This document shows, piece by piece, positions 8,710 to 17,515 of a stretch of DNA of 64,000 nucleotides. How positions within the stretch are numbered: the stretch's first letter is position 1; the number at the start of each line of letters is the position of its first letter. The translations under genes were made by a program, and so were the position numbers. This stretch comes from SG8-41 sp963699525. GTDB taxonomy: Bacteria > Pseudomonadota > Gammaproteobacteria > Burkholderiales > SG8-41. The notes under the pieces are model-generated. The model saw only the letters and a program-made list of their open reading frames with translations. It ran no database searches and was not told the DNA's origin. Location of the stretch: assembly GCA_963699525.1 (NCBI GenBank), contig CAVOUI010000006.1, forward strand, positions 248,001 to 312,000, given 5' to 3'.

Positions 8710-9965
8710 TCCTCTTCCTCCTTTGCGGGAGCGCCGCCCTCCAAGGCGACGCCGGATGCCGCCAGTTTCGCATAGGCCGCGGCATCGATCCCCAGCTCGG
8801 CGAGGAGTGCCCGGTTGTGCTCGCCCAGGCGCGGCGCGGGGGTCCGGATCGAAGCCGGCGTGCCCGACAGGCGCGGCACGACGTGGTGCATCGGGAACGC
8901 GCCCATGTCGGGGTCCGGATAGTCCGCAACGAGCTCGCGCGCCAGCACGTGCGCGTCCTCGAGGATCTGCCGGATGTCGTAGATCGGCCCGATCGTCACC
9001 TCTGCTCGCTCGAAGAACGCGACGTTCTCCGCCTGCGTGCGCCGCGCGACGAATTCCCCGATGATCGCGTCGAGCGCCTCGGCGTGCTTCACCCGCCCGG
9101 CATTCGTGCGGTAGCGTGGGTCGTCGATCAGTTCCGGCCGGCCGATGGAGCGGAACAGCCGCTCGGCCATCTTCTGCGTGGAGGAGGAGAGGCAGACGTA
9201 GAGCCCGTCGCTGCAGCGGTAGGCGTTGCGCGGACCGGCGTTGGTCGAGCGGCTGCCGGTGCGCGGCTTCACCTTCCCCGTGAGCCGGTAGTTGGCGGCC
9301 TGGGGCCCCAGCACCGCGAACAGCGGATCGAGGAGCGGCAGGTCGATCACTTGCCCGCGGCCGCCGTTCTTCTCGACTTCGCGCAGCGCGATCATCGTGG
9401 CGGCCGCGCCGTAGAGCCCCGCGACGGTGTCCGCGAGGTACATCGGCGGCAGCACCGGCTCGCGGTCCGCGAAGCCGTTGAACGAGGCGAAGCCGGAGAG
9501 GCCCTCGACCAGCGTGCCGAAGCCGGGCCGCCGCCGGTAGGGGCCGTCCTGGCCCCAGCCGGAGATGCGCACGATGACGAGCTTCGGATTGCGCTCGAGG
9601 AGGACCGCCGGCGCGAGACCCATTTCCTCGAGCGTGCCGGGCCGAAAGCTCTCGATGAACATGGCCGCCTTGGGAACGAGATCGAGCAGGAGCCTGCGCG
9701 CCTCGGGTTTGCGCAGCTCGAGGCACAGGCTCTTCTTGTTGCGCGCATAAAGCTTCCAGTTGGTCGGCACGCCGTTCACCTGCCAGGCGCGCAGCGTGTC
9801 GCCGGCCGGCGGTTCGACCTTGATCACCTCCGCGCCGAAATCGCCGAGCACCTGGGTCAGGGTGTTTCCGGCGACGAGGCGGGAAAGATCGAGCACGCGC
9901 ACCCCGGCGAGCGGCCCCCGCGCGCCGGCTTCGTAGGGTTTTCTCGGCAGCGCGCTCGTCGTCAC
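8706..9965 (-). CDS. CaiB/BaiF family (class III) CoA-transferase
   Basis: 419-residue class III CoA-transferase, first structural gene of the minus-strand catabolic operon below the IclR regulator. GPLAGVRVLDLSRLVAGN, LGDFGAEVIKVE and YARNKKSLCLEL mark the N-terminal domain; the likely catalytic Asp is in MYLADTVAGL (~residue 170). An acidic EEEE tail ends in the ATGA overlap with the lyase gene. It is not a close duplicate of the enzyme at 4646-5860 (they differ along their length), so the two probably use different acids or donors. Confidence 0.9.
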   Translation of the reverse strand: MTTSALPRKPYEAGARGPLAGVRVLDLSRLVAGNTLTQVLGDFGAEVIKVEPPAGDTLRAWQVNGVPTNWKLYARNKKSLCLELRKPEARRLLLDLVPKAAMFIESFRPGTLEEMGLAPAVLLERNPKLVIVRISGWGQDGPYRRRPGFGTLVEGLSGFASFNGFADREPVLPPMYLADTVAGLYGAAATMIALREVEKNGGRGQVIDLPLLDPLFAVLGPQAANYRLTGKVKPRTGSRSTNAGPRNAYRCSDGLYVCLSSSTQKMAERLFRSIGRPELIDDPRYRTNAGRVKHAEALDAIIGEFVARRTQAENVAFFERAEVTIGPIYDIRQILEDAHVLARELVADYPDPDMGAFPMHHVVPRLSGTPASIRTPAPRLGEHNRALLAELGIDAAAYAKLAASGVALEGGAPAKEEEE

Positions 9966-9981
9966 GTCACGGACCGGATCC

Positions 9982-10004
9982 TGATCGGGCGATTCGCCCG
10001 ATCA
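9982..10004. promoter_or_regulatory. perfect 23-base palindrome between iclR-type gene and CoA-transferase operon
   Basis: Arms TGATCGGGCGA (9982-9992) and TCGCCCGATCA (9994-10004) pair perfectly around one base. It sits 17 bases upstream of the CoA-transferase start, within the 99-base gap after the regulator. No T-run follows on either strand, so an operator or an attenuating/RNA-stabilising hairpin is more likely than a simple terminator. Confidence 0.6.
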
Positions 10005-10064
10005 TCCGGGCTGGGGTTTACGTTGCGCGCGAGCCGCCGCGCGCGTGTCGCACCGTGGAGGCGG

Positions 10065-10868
10065 CTAGCGGTGCTCGGCGCCGCTCGCGAGCTGGCGCTC
10101 GATCTGGCGCGACTCGCCTTTGAGGAGTTGGGCGACCTCCACCGCGCGCTTCTCGCTCATGCGGCTGGAGATGGTGGATACGGAGAGCGCGGCGAACGCC
10201 ATTCCGCTCTGGTTGCGCAGCGTCTGGCCCACCGAGCGCACGCCCGCGAGTCCCGATACGTCGCGCATGGCGTAGCCGAGCTTCTGGGATTTCTTCACCT
10301 GGGTGAGAAGGACGGGCGCGCTCAAGCCGTACTCGGTCAGGCGCGCGGAGTTGGCCGTGACCACCCGCTGGATCTCGTCCTCGCTGAGCGCCGACAATAT
10401 GGCGAGAGAGCCGGTGCCCACCCCGAGGGGGCGCCGCATGCCGATCTCGAGGGTGAAGGTCTTGATCGGGAATGCGCCTTCGCGCCGGTCGAGGCATACC
10501 GAATCGAGCCCGCTCCTCTGGGTGAGGAAAACGGTGTCGCCGGTGGCCTCTGCGATGCGCGTCAGCGCGGGATGGCAGATCTCGCGCAGGTTGAAGCGCG
10601 GCGCGGCGGTGAGCCCGAGCTCGAACATCATCGAGCCGAGATAGTAACGGTGCGAGTCCGGGTCCTGCTGCACTATGCTCTCGGTGGCGAGGCACTTCAG
10701 CATGCGGTGCACGGTGGGGCGCTGCAGCCCCGTGCGGGTGGCGAGATCGAGCAGCCGCGAGCCGCCGCGGTTGTGGGCGGCGATCTCGCGCAGCAGCGTC
10801 AGCGCGCGTTCGATGCTCTGGGTGCCGGTGAGGCGGTTGCCGGCTTGCGTCTCGGTCCTGCGGGGCAT
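10065..10868 (-). CDS. IclR-family transcriptional regulator
   Basis: 267 residues: an N-terminal winged helix-turn-helix (SIERALTLLREIAAHNRGG, then LATRTGLQRPTVHRMLKCL at ~residues 43-61) and a C-terminal effector domain with GLDSVCLDRREGAFPIKTF and AGVRSVGQTLRNQSG. IclR proteins usually control adjacent carboxylate or aromatic catabolism genes and respond to a pathway acid. It heads the minus-strand catabolic block and is divergent from prpB across a 232-base regulatory region, so it may control both sides. Confidence 0.93.
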   Translation of the reverse strand: MPRRTETQAGNRLTGTQSIERALTLLREIAAHNRGGSRLLDLATRTGLQRPTVHRMLKCLATESIVQQDPDSHRYYLGSMMFELGLTAAPRFNLREICHPALTRIAEATGDTVFLTQRSGLDSVCLDRREGAFPIKTFTLEIGMRRPLGVGTGSLAILSALSEDEIQRVVTANSARLTEYGLSAPVLLTQVKKSQKLGYAMRDVSGLAGVRSVGQTLRNQSGMAFAALSVSTISSRMSEKRAVEVAQLLKGESRQIERQLASGAEHR

Positions 10869-10875
10869 GGCGATT

Positions 10876-10949
10876 GAGTCCGTATCGTGAGCGAAGCCGG
10901 ATTATGCCATCAGTGCCAGGAAGCTTGAATAAAAGAGTCCGTATCGTGA
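10876..10949. promoter_or_regulatory. paired 15-base direct repeats in the iclR-prpB divergent region
   Basis: GAGTCCGTATCGTGA occurs exactly twice, at 10876-10890 and 10935-10949, 59 bases apart start to start, between the divergently transcribed regulator (start 10868) and prpB (start 11101). Repeated identical 15-mers in a divergent promoter region are good candidates for the regulator's operators. The rest of 10869-11100 shows no gene. Confidence 0.6.
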
Positions 10950-11100
10950 ACAAGTGATCTACGGGCTTCCGCAGGAATTCTGGAAAGGGCGGACGTGCTA
11001 TGCTAGCTTTCACCCATATTCTGGACGCCCTGCTGCAAGTCAGATGATGGACTGCGGGGCCCCCGCCCCACTGCAGCCAAGCCCGGCCGAGCCCCCCGCC

Positions 11101-12016
11101 ATGACTGAACGCACCCGCGCAGTACCCGAGAACGCCTCCGCCGGCGCGCGCTTTCGCGCCGCACTGGCCGCGGAGCGCCCGCTCCAGTTGATCGGCACCC
11201 TCAATGCCTATTCGGCGCTCATGGCGCAGCGCGTCGGCTACCGCGCGATCTATCTCTCCGGCGGGAGGCGTAGCTGCCGGCTCGCTGGGGGTGCCCGATC
11301 TCGGCATCAGCGGGCTCGACGACGTGGTGACCGACGTGCGCCGCATCACCGACGTCTGCCCCCTGCCCTTGCTGGTGGACGTGGACACGGGGTTCGGTGC
11401 GAGCGCCTTCAACATCGCCCGCACCGTGAAATCCCTCACCAAAGCCGGCGCCGCCGCGATGCACATGGAGGACCAGGTCGGGGCCAAGCGCTGCGGCCAT
11501 CGCCCCAACAAGGAGCTGGTGTCGCAGCAGGAGATGGTGGACCGGGTGAGAGCGGCAGCCGACGCCAAGACCGATCCCCATTTCGTGGTCATGGCGCGCA
11601 CGGACGCGCTGGCGGTCGAGGGGCTGCAGGCCGCGATCGACCGCGCCTGCGCGTGCGTGGAGGCCGGCGCCGACATGATCTTCCCCGAAGCAATCACCGA
11701 GCTTGCCATGTACCGGAAGTTCGCCGACGCCGTGAAGGTCCCGATCCTCGCCAACATCACCGAGTTCGGGAAGACGCCGCTCTTCACCGTGCAGGAGCTC
11801 GCGGGCGCCGGTGTCGCGATGGTGCTCTACCCGCTCTCCGCATTCCGCGCCATGAGCGCCGCCGCACTGCGCGTCTACCAGGCGGTGCGCCGGGACGGCA
11901 CGCAGAAGGGCGTGCTCGAGCTCATGCAGTCGCGCGACGAGCTCTACGAATTTCTCGACTACCACGCCTACGAGCGCAAGCTCGACGAGCTGTTCGCCCG
12001 CGACCGGAAGAAGTGA
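11101..12016 (+). CDS. prpB: 2-methylisocitrate lyase, apparent +1 frameshift
   Basis: Cleaves 2-methylisocitrate to pyruvate and succinate (methylcitrate cycle, propionyl-CoA disposal). The N-terminal part (FRAALAAERPLQLIGTLNA to YLSGG) and the remainder (GVAAGSLGVPDLGIS onward) are in different frames; removing the A at 11266 joins them into the near-invariant LSGGGVAAGSLG and a 304-residue protein. The active-site motif KRCGHR (repaired residues 129-134, Cys131) and LLVDVDTGFG are intact. No prpC or acnD neighbour is present. Its divergent position from the IclR regulator suggests that it serves the same catabolism or was recruited for a related acid. Confidence 0.9.
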
Positions 12017-12093
12017 CGGGAATCCTGCTGTTGAAGGGAACGCTGGCGCGTTACGGCCACCGCCCCGGCTGCGATAAAGCGCCGCCGGGCGTT

Positions 12094-12147
12094 GGCGCGG
12101 CCGCTGCTAACGTATTAATATTTACTCTCTTTTTGCCTGGCCGCGCC
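12094..12147. other. inverted repeat upstream of hemA
   Basis: Arms GGCGCGGCC (12094-12102) and GGCCGCGCC (12139-12147) are separated by 36 mostly AT-rich bases. The right arm ends five bases before the hemA ATG, so folding of the mRNA leader could occlude the ribosome site. Function is unproven. Confidence 0.35.
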
Positions 12148-12152
12148 GGATA

Positions 12153-13406
12153 ATGCAGCTCTTCGCCCTCGGCATCAATCACCAGACTGCTCCGCTCTCG
12201 GTGCGCGAGCAGGTGGTGTTTCACGCGGAGAACCTGATCGGTGCGCTGCGCGAGCTCGTCGACCGCCGCCCGGTCAAGGAGGCGGCGATCATCTCGACGT
12301 GCAACCGCACCGAGATCTACTGCTCGACCGCCAACCCGCACGCGGCAATCGAATGGATGGCGGGCTACCACCGGCTGGAGCCGCGGCAGATCGCGTCCTA
12401 CTTCTACCAGCTGCCGCAGGAGAAGGCGGTGAAGCACGCGTTTCGCGTGGCGAGCGGCCTCGATTCGATGGTGCTCGGGGAGCCGCAGATCCTCGGGCAG
12501 TTCAAGCAGGCCGTGCGCACCGCCCAGGCCGCGGGCACGCTGGGGGTGCTGTTGCACAAGCTGTTCCAGCGCACCTTCGCGGTGGCGAAGTCGGTGCGCT
12601 CCGAGACGGATATCGGAGCGGCGACGGTGTCGATGGCATCCGCCGCCATCGCGCTGGCGCAGCGGATCTATCCGGCGATTGCCGAGCAGAGCGTTCTCTT
12701 CATCGGCGCGGGCGAGATGATCGAGCTCTGCGCCACGCATTTTGCCGCCCAGCACCCCCGCCGCCTCACCTTCGCGAACCGCACCCTCGAGCGCGCCCAG
12801 GCCCTCGCCGACCGCTTCCTCGGCCGCGCCATCACCCTGAACGATCTGCCCGCGCAGCTCGCCAGCCACGACATCGTGGTGAGCTCGACGGCGAGCACGC
12901 TCCCGATCATCGGCAAGGGGCTCATGGAGCGGGCGCTCGCGGCGCGCAAGCATCGCCCGATGCTCGTGTTCGATCTCGCAGTGCCGCGCGATGTCGAGCA
13001 GGAAGTCGGTGCCCTGGACGACGTTTTTCTCTACGAGGTGGACGATCTCGGCAAGGTCGCGCGCGAGGGCATGGACGTCCGCCAGAACGCGGTGGCGCAG
13101 GCGGAGGTGATCATCGAGAACCAGGTCACCGATTTCATGCACTGGCTCGGCAACCGCGAGCTGGTGCCGGCGATACGCGCCCTGCGCGATTCCGCCGAGC
13201 GGGCGCGTCGCCACGAGATGGAGCGCGCCCTGCGGCGCCTCGCCCGGGGCGAGGACCCCCACGCGGTGACGGAGCAGCTTTCGCGGGCGCTCATGGCGAA
13301 ACTCACGCACGCGCCGACGCACGCGCTGTCGCATGCGCGGGACGACGAGCGCGAGCGGCTGGTCGAGCTCCTCACCCGCCTCTACCAGATTCCGCGGCAG
13401 GAATGA
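12153..13406 (+). CDS. hemA: glutamyl-tRNA reductase
   Basis: First step of the C5 heme pathway: NADPH reduces glutamyl-tRNA(Glu) to glutamate-1-semialdehyde. The 417-residue protein has the catalytic Cys50 in ISTCNRTEIY, the substrate motif LDSMVLGEPQILGQFK, a Rossmann NADPH domain with FIGAGEMIEL, and a C-terminal dimerisation helix ending in LTRLYQIP. The stop overlaps the prfA start (ATGA at 13403-13406), the classic hemA-prfA coupling. The AT-rich stretch at ~12107-12133 probably holds its promoter. Confidence 0.97.
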   Translation: MQLFALGINHQTAPLSVREQVVFHAENLIGALRELVDRRPVKEAAIISTCNRTEIYCSTANPHAAIEWMAGYHRLEPRQIASYFYQLPQEKAVKHAFRVASGLDSMVLGEPQILGQFKQAVRTAQAAGTLGVLLHKLFQRTFAVAKSVRSETDIGAATVSMASAAIALAQRIYPAIAEQSVLFIGAGEMIELCATHFAAQHPRRLTFANRTLERAQALADRFLGRAITLNDLPAQLASHDIVVSSTASTLPIIGKGLMERALAARKHRPMLVFDLAVPRDVEQEVGALDDVFLYEVDDLGKVAREGMDVRQNAVAQAEVIIENQVTDFMHWLGNRELVPAIRALRDSAERARRHEMERALRRLARGEDPHAVTEQLSRALMAKLTHAPTHALSHARDDERERLVELLTRLYQIPRQE

Positions 13407-14494
13407 AGCCGAGCATCGCAGCGAAGCTCGGGCAGCTCTCGGGCCGGCTCGAGGAGCTGAATCGCCTCCTGTCCTCGGAGAACGCGACCGCCGACCTCGG
13501 CAACTACCGCAGGCTCTCGCGCGAGCACGCGGAGATCGCACCGCTGGTCGAGCTCTACCAGCGCTACGTGCAGGGAGAGGCCGACATCCGGGCGGCGGAG
13601 GAGATGAGCGGGGAGCCTTCCATGCGCGAGTTCGCCGAGTCCGAGATCAGGCTGACGCGCGAGCGGCTCTCGGGCATCGAGCAGGAGCTGCAGATGCGGC
13701 TGCTGCCCAGGGACCCCAACGACGATCGCAACATCTTTCTCGAGATCCGCGCCGGCACCGGCGGCGAGGAGTCCGCGCTCTTCGCGGGCGAGCTCTTCCG
13801 CCTCTACAGCCGCTACGCCGAGCGCAACCGCTGGCAGGTCGAGGTGGTGTCCCAAAGCCCCTCCGACCTCGGCGGCTACAAGGAAATCATCGCCAAGATC
13901 TCGGGACAGGGCGCGTACTCCAGGCTCAAGTTCGAGTCCGGAGGCCACCGGGTGCAGCGGGTGCCGGTCACCGAGACCCAGGGGCGCATCCACACCTCCG
14001 CCTGCACGGTGGCGGTGATGCCCGAGGCCGACGAGATCGCGGACGTCGTGCTCAATCCGGCGGAGCTGCGCGTGGACACCTTTCGCGCCTCCGGGGCGGG
14101 CGGGCAGCACGTGAACAAGACCGACTCGGCCGTGCGCGTCACGCACCTCCCGACCGGCATCGTGGTGGAGTGCCAGGACGACCGCTCGCAGCACAAGAAC
14201 CGCGCGCGGGCGCTCGCCATCCTCGCCGCGCGCATCAAGGACCGGCAGTTGAGCGAGCAGCGGGCGAAAATGGCCGCCACCCGCAAGTCCCTCATCGGCA
14301 GCGGCGACCGCTCGGAACGCATCCGCACCTACAACTTTCCGCAGGGACGCGTGACCGACCACCGCATCAATCTCACGCTCTACAAGATCGACCGGATCAT
14401 GGATGGCGAGCTCGACGAGTTGATTTCCGCGCTCGCGGCCGAGCACCAGGCCGAGCAGCTCGCCCAGCTGGCCGAAGACACGCAGGCGGCGTAA
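13403..14494 (+). CDS. prfA: peptide chain release factor 1
   Basis: Recognises UAA/UAG stop codons and triggers peptide release. The repaired-free 363-residue frame carries the RF1-specific PVT tripeptide (residues 188-190, in RVPVTETQGRIHTSA) and the catalytic GGQ (233-235, in GAGGQHVNKTDSAVR). That Gln is the target of PrmC, encoded just downstream. The start is the ATG overlapping the hemA stop. In many relatives prmC follows directly; here a transporter gene lies between them. Confidence 0.97.
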   Translation: MKPSIAAKLGQLSGRLEELNRLLSSENATADLGNYRRLSREHAEIAPLVELYQRYVQGEADIRAAEEMSGEPSMREFAESEIRLTRERLSGIEQELQMRLLPRDPNDDRNIFLEIRAGTGGEESALFAGELFRLYSRYAERNRWQVEVVSQSPSDLGGYKEIIAKISGQGAYSRLKFESGGHRVQRVPVTETQGRIHTSACTVAVMPEADEIADVVLNPAELRVDTFRASGAGGQHVNKTDSAVRVTHLPTGIVVECQDDRSQHKNRARALAILAARIKDRQLSEQRAKMAATRKSLIGSGDRSERIRTYNFPQGRVTDHRINLTLYKIDRIMDGELDELISALAAEHQAEQLAQLAEDTQAA

Positions 14495-14513
14495 CGCTGT
14501 CCGCGCTCGGCGC

Positions 14514-15395
14514 GTGGCCATTCCGCTCGAAGCCAACCTGCAAGCCGCCGCCCTGGCCGTGCTGTCCTCGGCCCTGTTCGGTACGGCGTTAGTGACCACT
14601 CACTCAGGGCTGAAATATCTGGATGCGCTGCTGGGGGCGAGAGTGAGCATACCCTCGGCGACGCTGATGTTCTGGCTGCTGTCCCCGGGTCTCGACCTCG
14701 CGGGCTGGGAGGCAGCGGCGCTCGGGATATTCGCCCTCGTGGGGGTGTTCTATCCGGCTGCGGTTACCCTTCTCACTTTCGAAGCCAACCGGCGGCTCGG
14801 CCCCACCGTGACCGGAACAGTGGGCAGCACCACGCCGCTATTTGCGGTGCTGGGGGCCGCGTTATTCCTGGGGGAGTCGCTCGGCGCCCGGGAGCTCTTC
14901 GCCACGTCCCTCATCGTGTTCGGCACGATTGCGTTGTCGCGGCCGGGAATGGCGGATCGGAAAGGACGCCAACCGAACGCACTTTGGTTGCCGTGGTCGG
15001 CGGCAGCGCTGCGCGCGCTGGCGCAGGTCCTGTCCAAAGCCGGGCTCGCGCTCTGGCCCAGCCCGTTCGCCGCCGCGCTCGTGGGCTACACCGTCTCATC
15101 GACAGCGGTATGGGCGAGCGCACTCGGGCGCCGGGCCGGCAATCCGGGGTTCAATCGTCGCGGCGTCGCGTGGTTCGCCGCAACGGGTATCCTCAACGGC
15201 GCCGCATTGCTCTCCCTGTATCACGCCCTCAATGCTGGCCCGGTGCACCTCGTTTCGCCGATCGTCGCGACCTATCCCGTGTTTACCTTGATGCTCAGCG
15301 CGGCGTTATTGCGCGAGGAACGGATGAGCGGCGCCCTCATCGGGGGCGTCGCGCTCACCGTAGCGGGTGTGGTCGTGCTGATCGCACAATGGTAA
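14514..15395 (+). CDS. EamA/DMT-family membrane transporter
   Basis: A 293-residue inner-membrane protein of the drug/metabolite transporter superfamily with about ten hydrophobic segments in two EamA halves, e.g. AALAVLSSALFGTALV near the start and LIGGVALTVAGVVVLIAQW at the end. GTG start at 14514; the stop overlaps the prmC start by seven bases. Substrate unknown. Its position between prfA and prmC is unusual and suggests insertion into an old operon. Bases 14586-14605 form a short repeat shared with another gene (58942-58961). Confidence 0.85.
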   Translation: MAIPLEANLQAAALAVLSSALFGTALVTTHSGLKYLDALLGARVSIPSATLMFWLLSPGLDLAGWEAAALGIFALVGVFYPAAVTLLTFEANRRLGPTVTGTVGSTTPLFAVLGAALFLGESLGARELFATSLIVFGTIALSRPGMADRKGRQPNALWLPWSAAALRALAQVLSKAGLALWPSPFAAALVGYTVSSTAVWASALGRRAGNPGFNRRGVAWFAATGILNGAALLSLYHALNAGPVHLVSPIVATYPVFTLMLSAALLREERMSGALIGGVALTVAGVVVLIAQW

Positions 15396-16222
15396 CGGCA
15401 AGCAATCACGGCAGCGCCAGCGTCAGGGAGCTTCTGCGGACGCCCGCCATCGATCCCGTTGACGCTCGAGCCCTGTTACGCGAGGCGCTGGGAGTCAGCG
15501 CGACGCATCTCGCCGCGCATCCCGATCAGCGGCTGACCGCCCCGCAGCGCGACCGCTATCTCGAGCTGGTCGCGCGCCGCCGCGCCGGCGAGCCGGTTGC
15601 CTACCTCACGGGAGAACGCGAGTTCTACAGCATCGCGTTCAAGGTGACACCAGCGGTGCTGATTCCGCGTCCCGAAACGGAACACCTGGTCGAAGCCGCG
15701 CTCGAGCTGATTCCCGCGGACACTACCTTCCGCGTGCTCGATCTTGCGACCGGCAGCGGTTGCGTTGCGGTGGCGATTGCGCTGCAGCGCTCGCAAGCGC
15801 GGGTAACGGCGACGGACGCGTCGCCCGAAGCGCTGGCGGTCGCGCGCGAGAATGCGGCGCGCCATGGTGCACGCATCGAGTTCGTCGAAAGCGACTGGTT
15901 TGCCGCGCTGGCCAGCCGACGGTTCGACTTGATCGTTTCGAACCCCCCCTATGTCGCGGAGCGCGACCCGTGCCTCGCGGAAGGCGATCTGCGGTTCGAG
16001 CCGCGCGCGGCACTCGTCGCGGGGGCCGACGGGCTGTCCTGCATACGCCTGCTTGTGGCCCAGGCGCGCACGCACCTCGAGACCGGCGGCGGGCTGTTGT
16101 TCGAGCACGGGCGCGACCAGGCCGCGGAGTGCCGCGCCCTGCTCGTGCGAGCGGGCTATCGCACGGTGGGCTCGCGGCGCGACCTCGCAGGCATCGAGCG
16201 GGTGAGCGGGGGCCGCGTTTGA
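15389..16222 (+). CDS. prmC: peptide chain release factor N5-glutamine methyltransferase
   Basis: Methylates the Gln of the GGQ motif of release factors RF1/RF2 with SAM. The 277-residue protein has an N-terminal helical release-factor-binding domain, the IPRPETEHLVE motif, SAM motif I VLDLATGSGCVAVAIAL (~117-133) and the substrate-Gln-binding NPPY (185-188). The ATG at 15389 overlaps the end of the transporter gene, so the four genes hemA-prfA-EamA-prmC look co-transcribed, with grxD 62 bases further on. Confidence 0.95.
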   Translation: MVTASNHGSASVRELLRTPAIDPVDARALLREALGVSATHLAAHPDQRLTAPQRDRYLELVARRRAGEPVAYLTGEREFYSIAFKVTPAVLIPRPETEHLVEAALELIPADTTFRVLDLATGSGCVAVAIALQRSQARVTATDASPEALAVARENAARHGARIEFVESDWFAALASRRFDLIVSNPPYVAERDPCLAEGDLRFEPRAALVAGADGLSCIRLLVAQARTHLETGGGLLFEHGRDQAAECRALLVRAGYRTVGSRRDLAGIERVSGGRV

Positions 16223-16284
16223 CGGCGCACGGGGGCAGCGGTTAGAATAAAGTCTGAGTAAAACACTCGGATATAGGAAAACCC

Positions 16285-16602
16285 ATGAGTATTCAGGATG
16301 TTATAAAGAAGCAGGTCACCGGAAACAAGGTCGTGCTCTACATGAAAGGCACGCCCGATTTCCCGCAGTGCGGCTTTTCCGCGAACGCGATCGGGATATT
16401 GCGCGCCTGCGGGGTGAACGATCCCTACACGGTCAACGTCCTCGAGAACCCCGATATCCGCCAGGGCATCAAGGAATACGCCAACTGGCCGACGATCCCG
16501 CAGCTCTACGTGAACGGCGAATTCGTCGGCGGCTCCGACATCATGACCGAGATGTATCAGAGTGGCGAGCTGAAGAAGCTGCTCGCAAAAATCGCCGCCT
16601 GA
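16285..16602 (+). CDS. grxD: monothiol glutaredoxin (Grx4 type)
   Basis: 105-residue cytoplasmic glutaredoxin with the monothiol active site CGFS (residues 29-32) in TPDFPQCGFS, followed by NWPTIPQLYVNGEFVGGSDI. Binds a [2Fe-2S] cluster with glutathione and acts in Fe-S trafficking. Length and sequence are full and typical. It sits downstream of prmC as in many betaproteobacteria and is closed by a terminator at 16627-16652. Confidence 0.95.
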   Translation: MSIQDVIKKQVTGNKVVLYMKGTPDFPQCGFSANAIGILRACGVNDPYTVNVLENPDIRQGIKEYANWPTIPQLYVNGEFVGGSDIMTEMYQSGELKKLLAKIAA

Positions 16603-16626
16603 GCGTCGATCAACATCTGCAGAAAC

Positions 16627-16652
16627 GGCCGGCATCTTGCCGGCCTTTTTTT
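16627..16652 (+). terminator. rho-independent terminator after grxD
   Basis: Stem GGCCGGC (16627-16633) / GCCGGCC (16639-16645), loop ATCTT, then seven Ts (16646-16652). The T-run touches the TTA that forms the stop of the convergent permease gene. Confidence 0.92.
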
Positions 16653-17437
16653 ACTGCGCCGGGCCGGCGAATTGCGACCAGGCGAATTGCGCGAGCAGGC
16701 CGAGCGCGATGATGAACAGCCCGCGCTTCACCCAGACGCGAAAAGTCGCCGCGTCGATGCGGTTGCGGATGCGCACGCCGATGAGCGAGCCGGCAACCCC
16801 GATCGCGACGAAGGGCAGCGTCGCGAGCCACTCGCCCATCGCAATGCCGCCCCGCGTCGAGAGCACCGTGAATTGCGTCGACTTGCCGACAAGAAAGCAG
16901 ATGTTGAGCCCCTGCACGAGCAGTTGCGGGTGTGAGGCCGAGCGAAAGGTAGAAGATGATGAGGGGCGGCGCGGATATGTTGGCCGTTCCTTCGAAGATT
17001 CCGGAAGTCAGGCCGGCAAGCGGCGCGAACACGCGCTCGTGGCGCCGCACCAGCGGCCATTGGGCGCGGCCCAGGCGATCGAGATTGAGATAGAACAGCG
17101 TGAGGAGCGCCAGCACGAGCGTATAGGGCGCGTTCGGTGCAGCAACGAATACCCACGTTCCGGCGGCTGCTCCGACGATCATGTAAAGCGGCATCATCCA
17201 GAAGCGCGCGAGCGTATTGCGCAGCGGACCGCTGGCGACGAGCGCGACGCAGATCGTCGCCACGGTCGGGAGGAGGACGATGATGATCGCGGTGCGCATG
17301 TCGCTGACCATCGCAATCAGCGGCGTTGCCACGAACGGGAAACCGAAACCCAGCGCCCCCTGAAGCAACCCGGCCAGCAGGATCACGCCCGCGAGCCAGA
17401 TCATCAGCGGGAGGGGAAGCGACTCAAAGAACATCAT
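16651..17437 (-). CDS. TauE/SafE-family permease, apparent +1 frameshift
   Basis: Inner-membrane protein of the TauE/SafE family (sulfite or organosulfur anion export; members vary). Start taken as the ATG at 17437 (MMFFESLPLPLMIWLAGVIL). The first two-thirds (to LSLGLTP) and the last third (QLLVQGLNICFLVGKSTQF onward) are in different frames; removing one base of the run at 16928-16930 joins them into 261 residues with about eight hydrophobic segments. The glycine-rich LLQGALGFGFPFVATPLI is typical of the family. xsc lies 1 kb away, and sulfonate degraders need a sulfite exporter, so that role is plausible here. Confidence 0.8.
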
Positions 17438-17515
17438 GGCCAAGAATACCCGATTGTCATGGCGGGGCGATTCCACTACGATGAATCCCGCGTCACCTCA
17501 ACCAGGAGGACCGCC

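Noticed and set aside
8817..10877. 686-codon plus-strand ORF opposite CoA-transferase and IclR genes
   Set aside because: High-GC antisense frame; the minus-strand genes have all family motifs.
12094..12147. RNA thermometer or heme-responsive leader for hemA
   Set aside because: Only an inverted repeat with a long loop is visible; nothing ties it to heme or heat.
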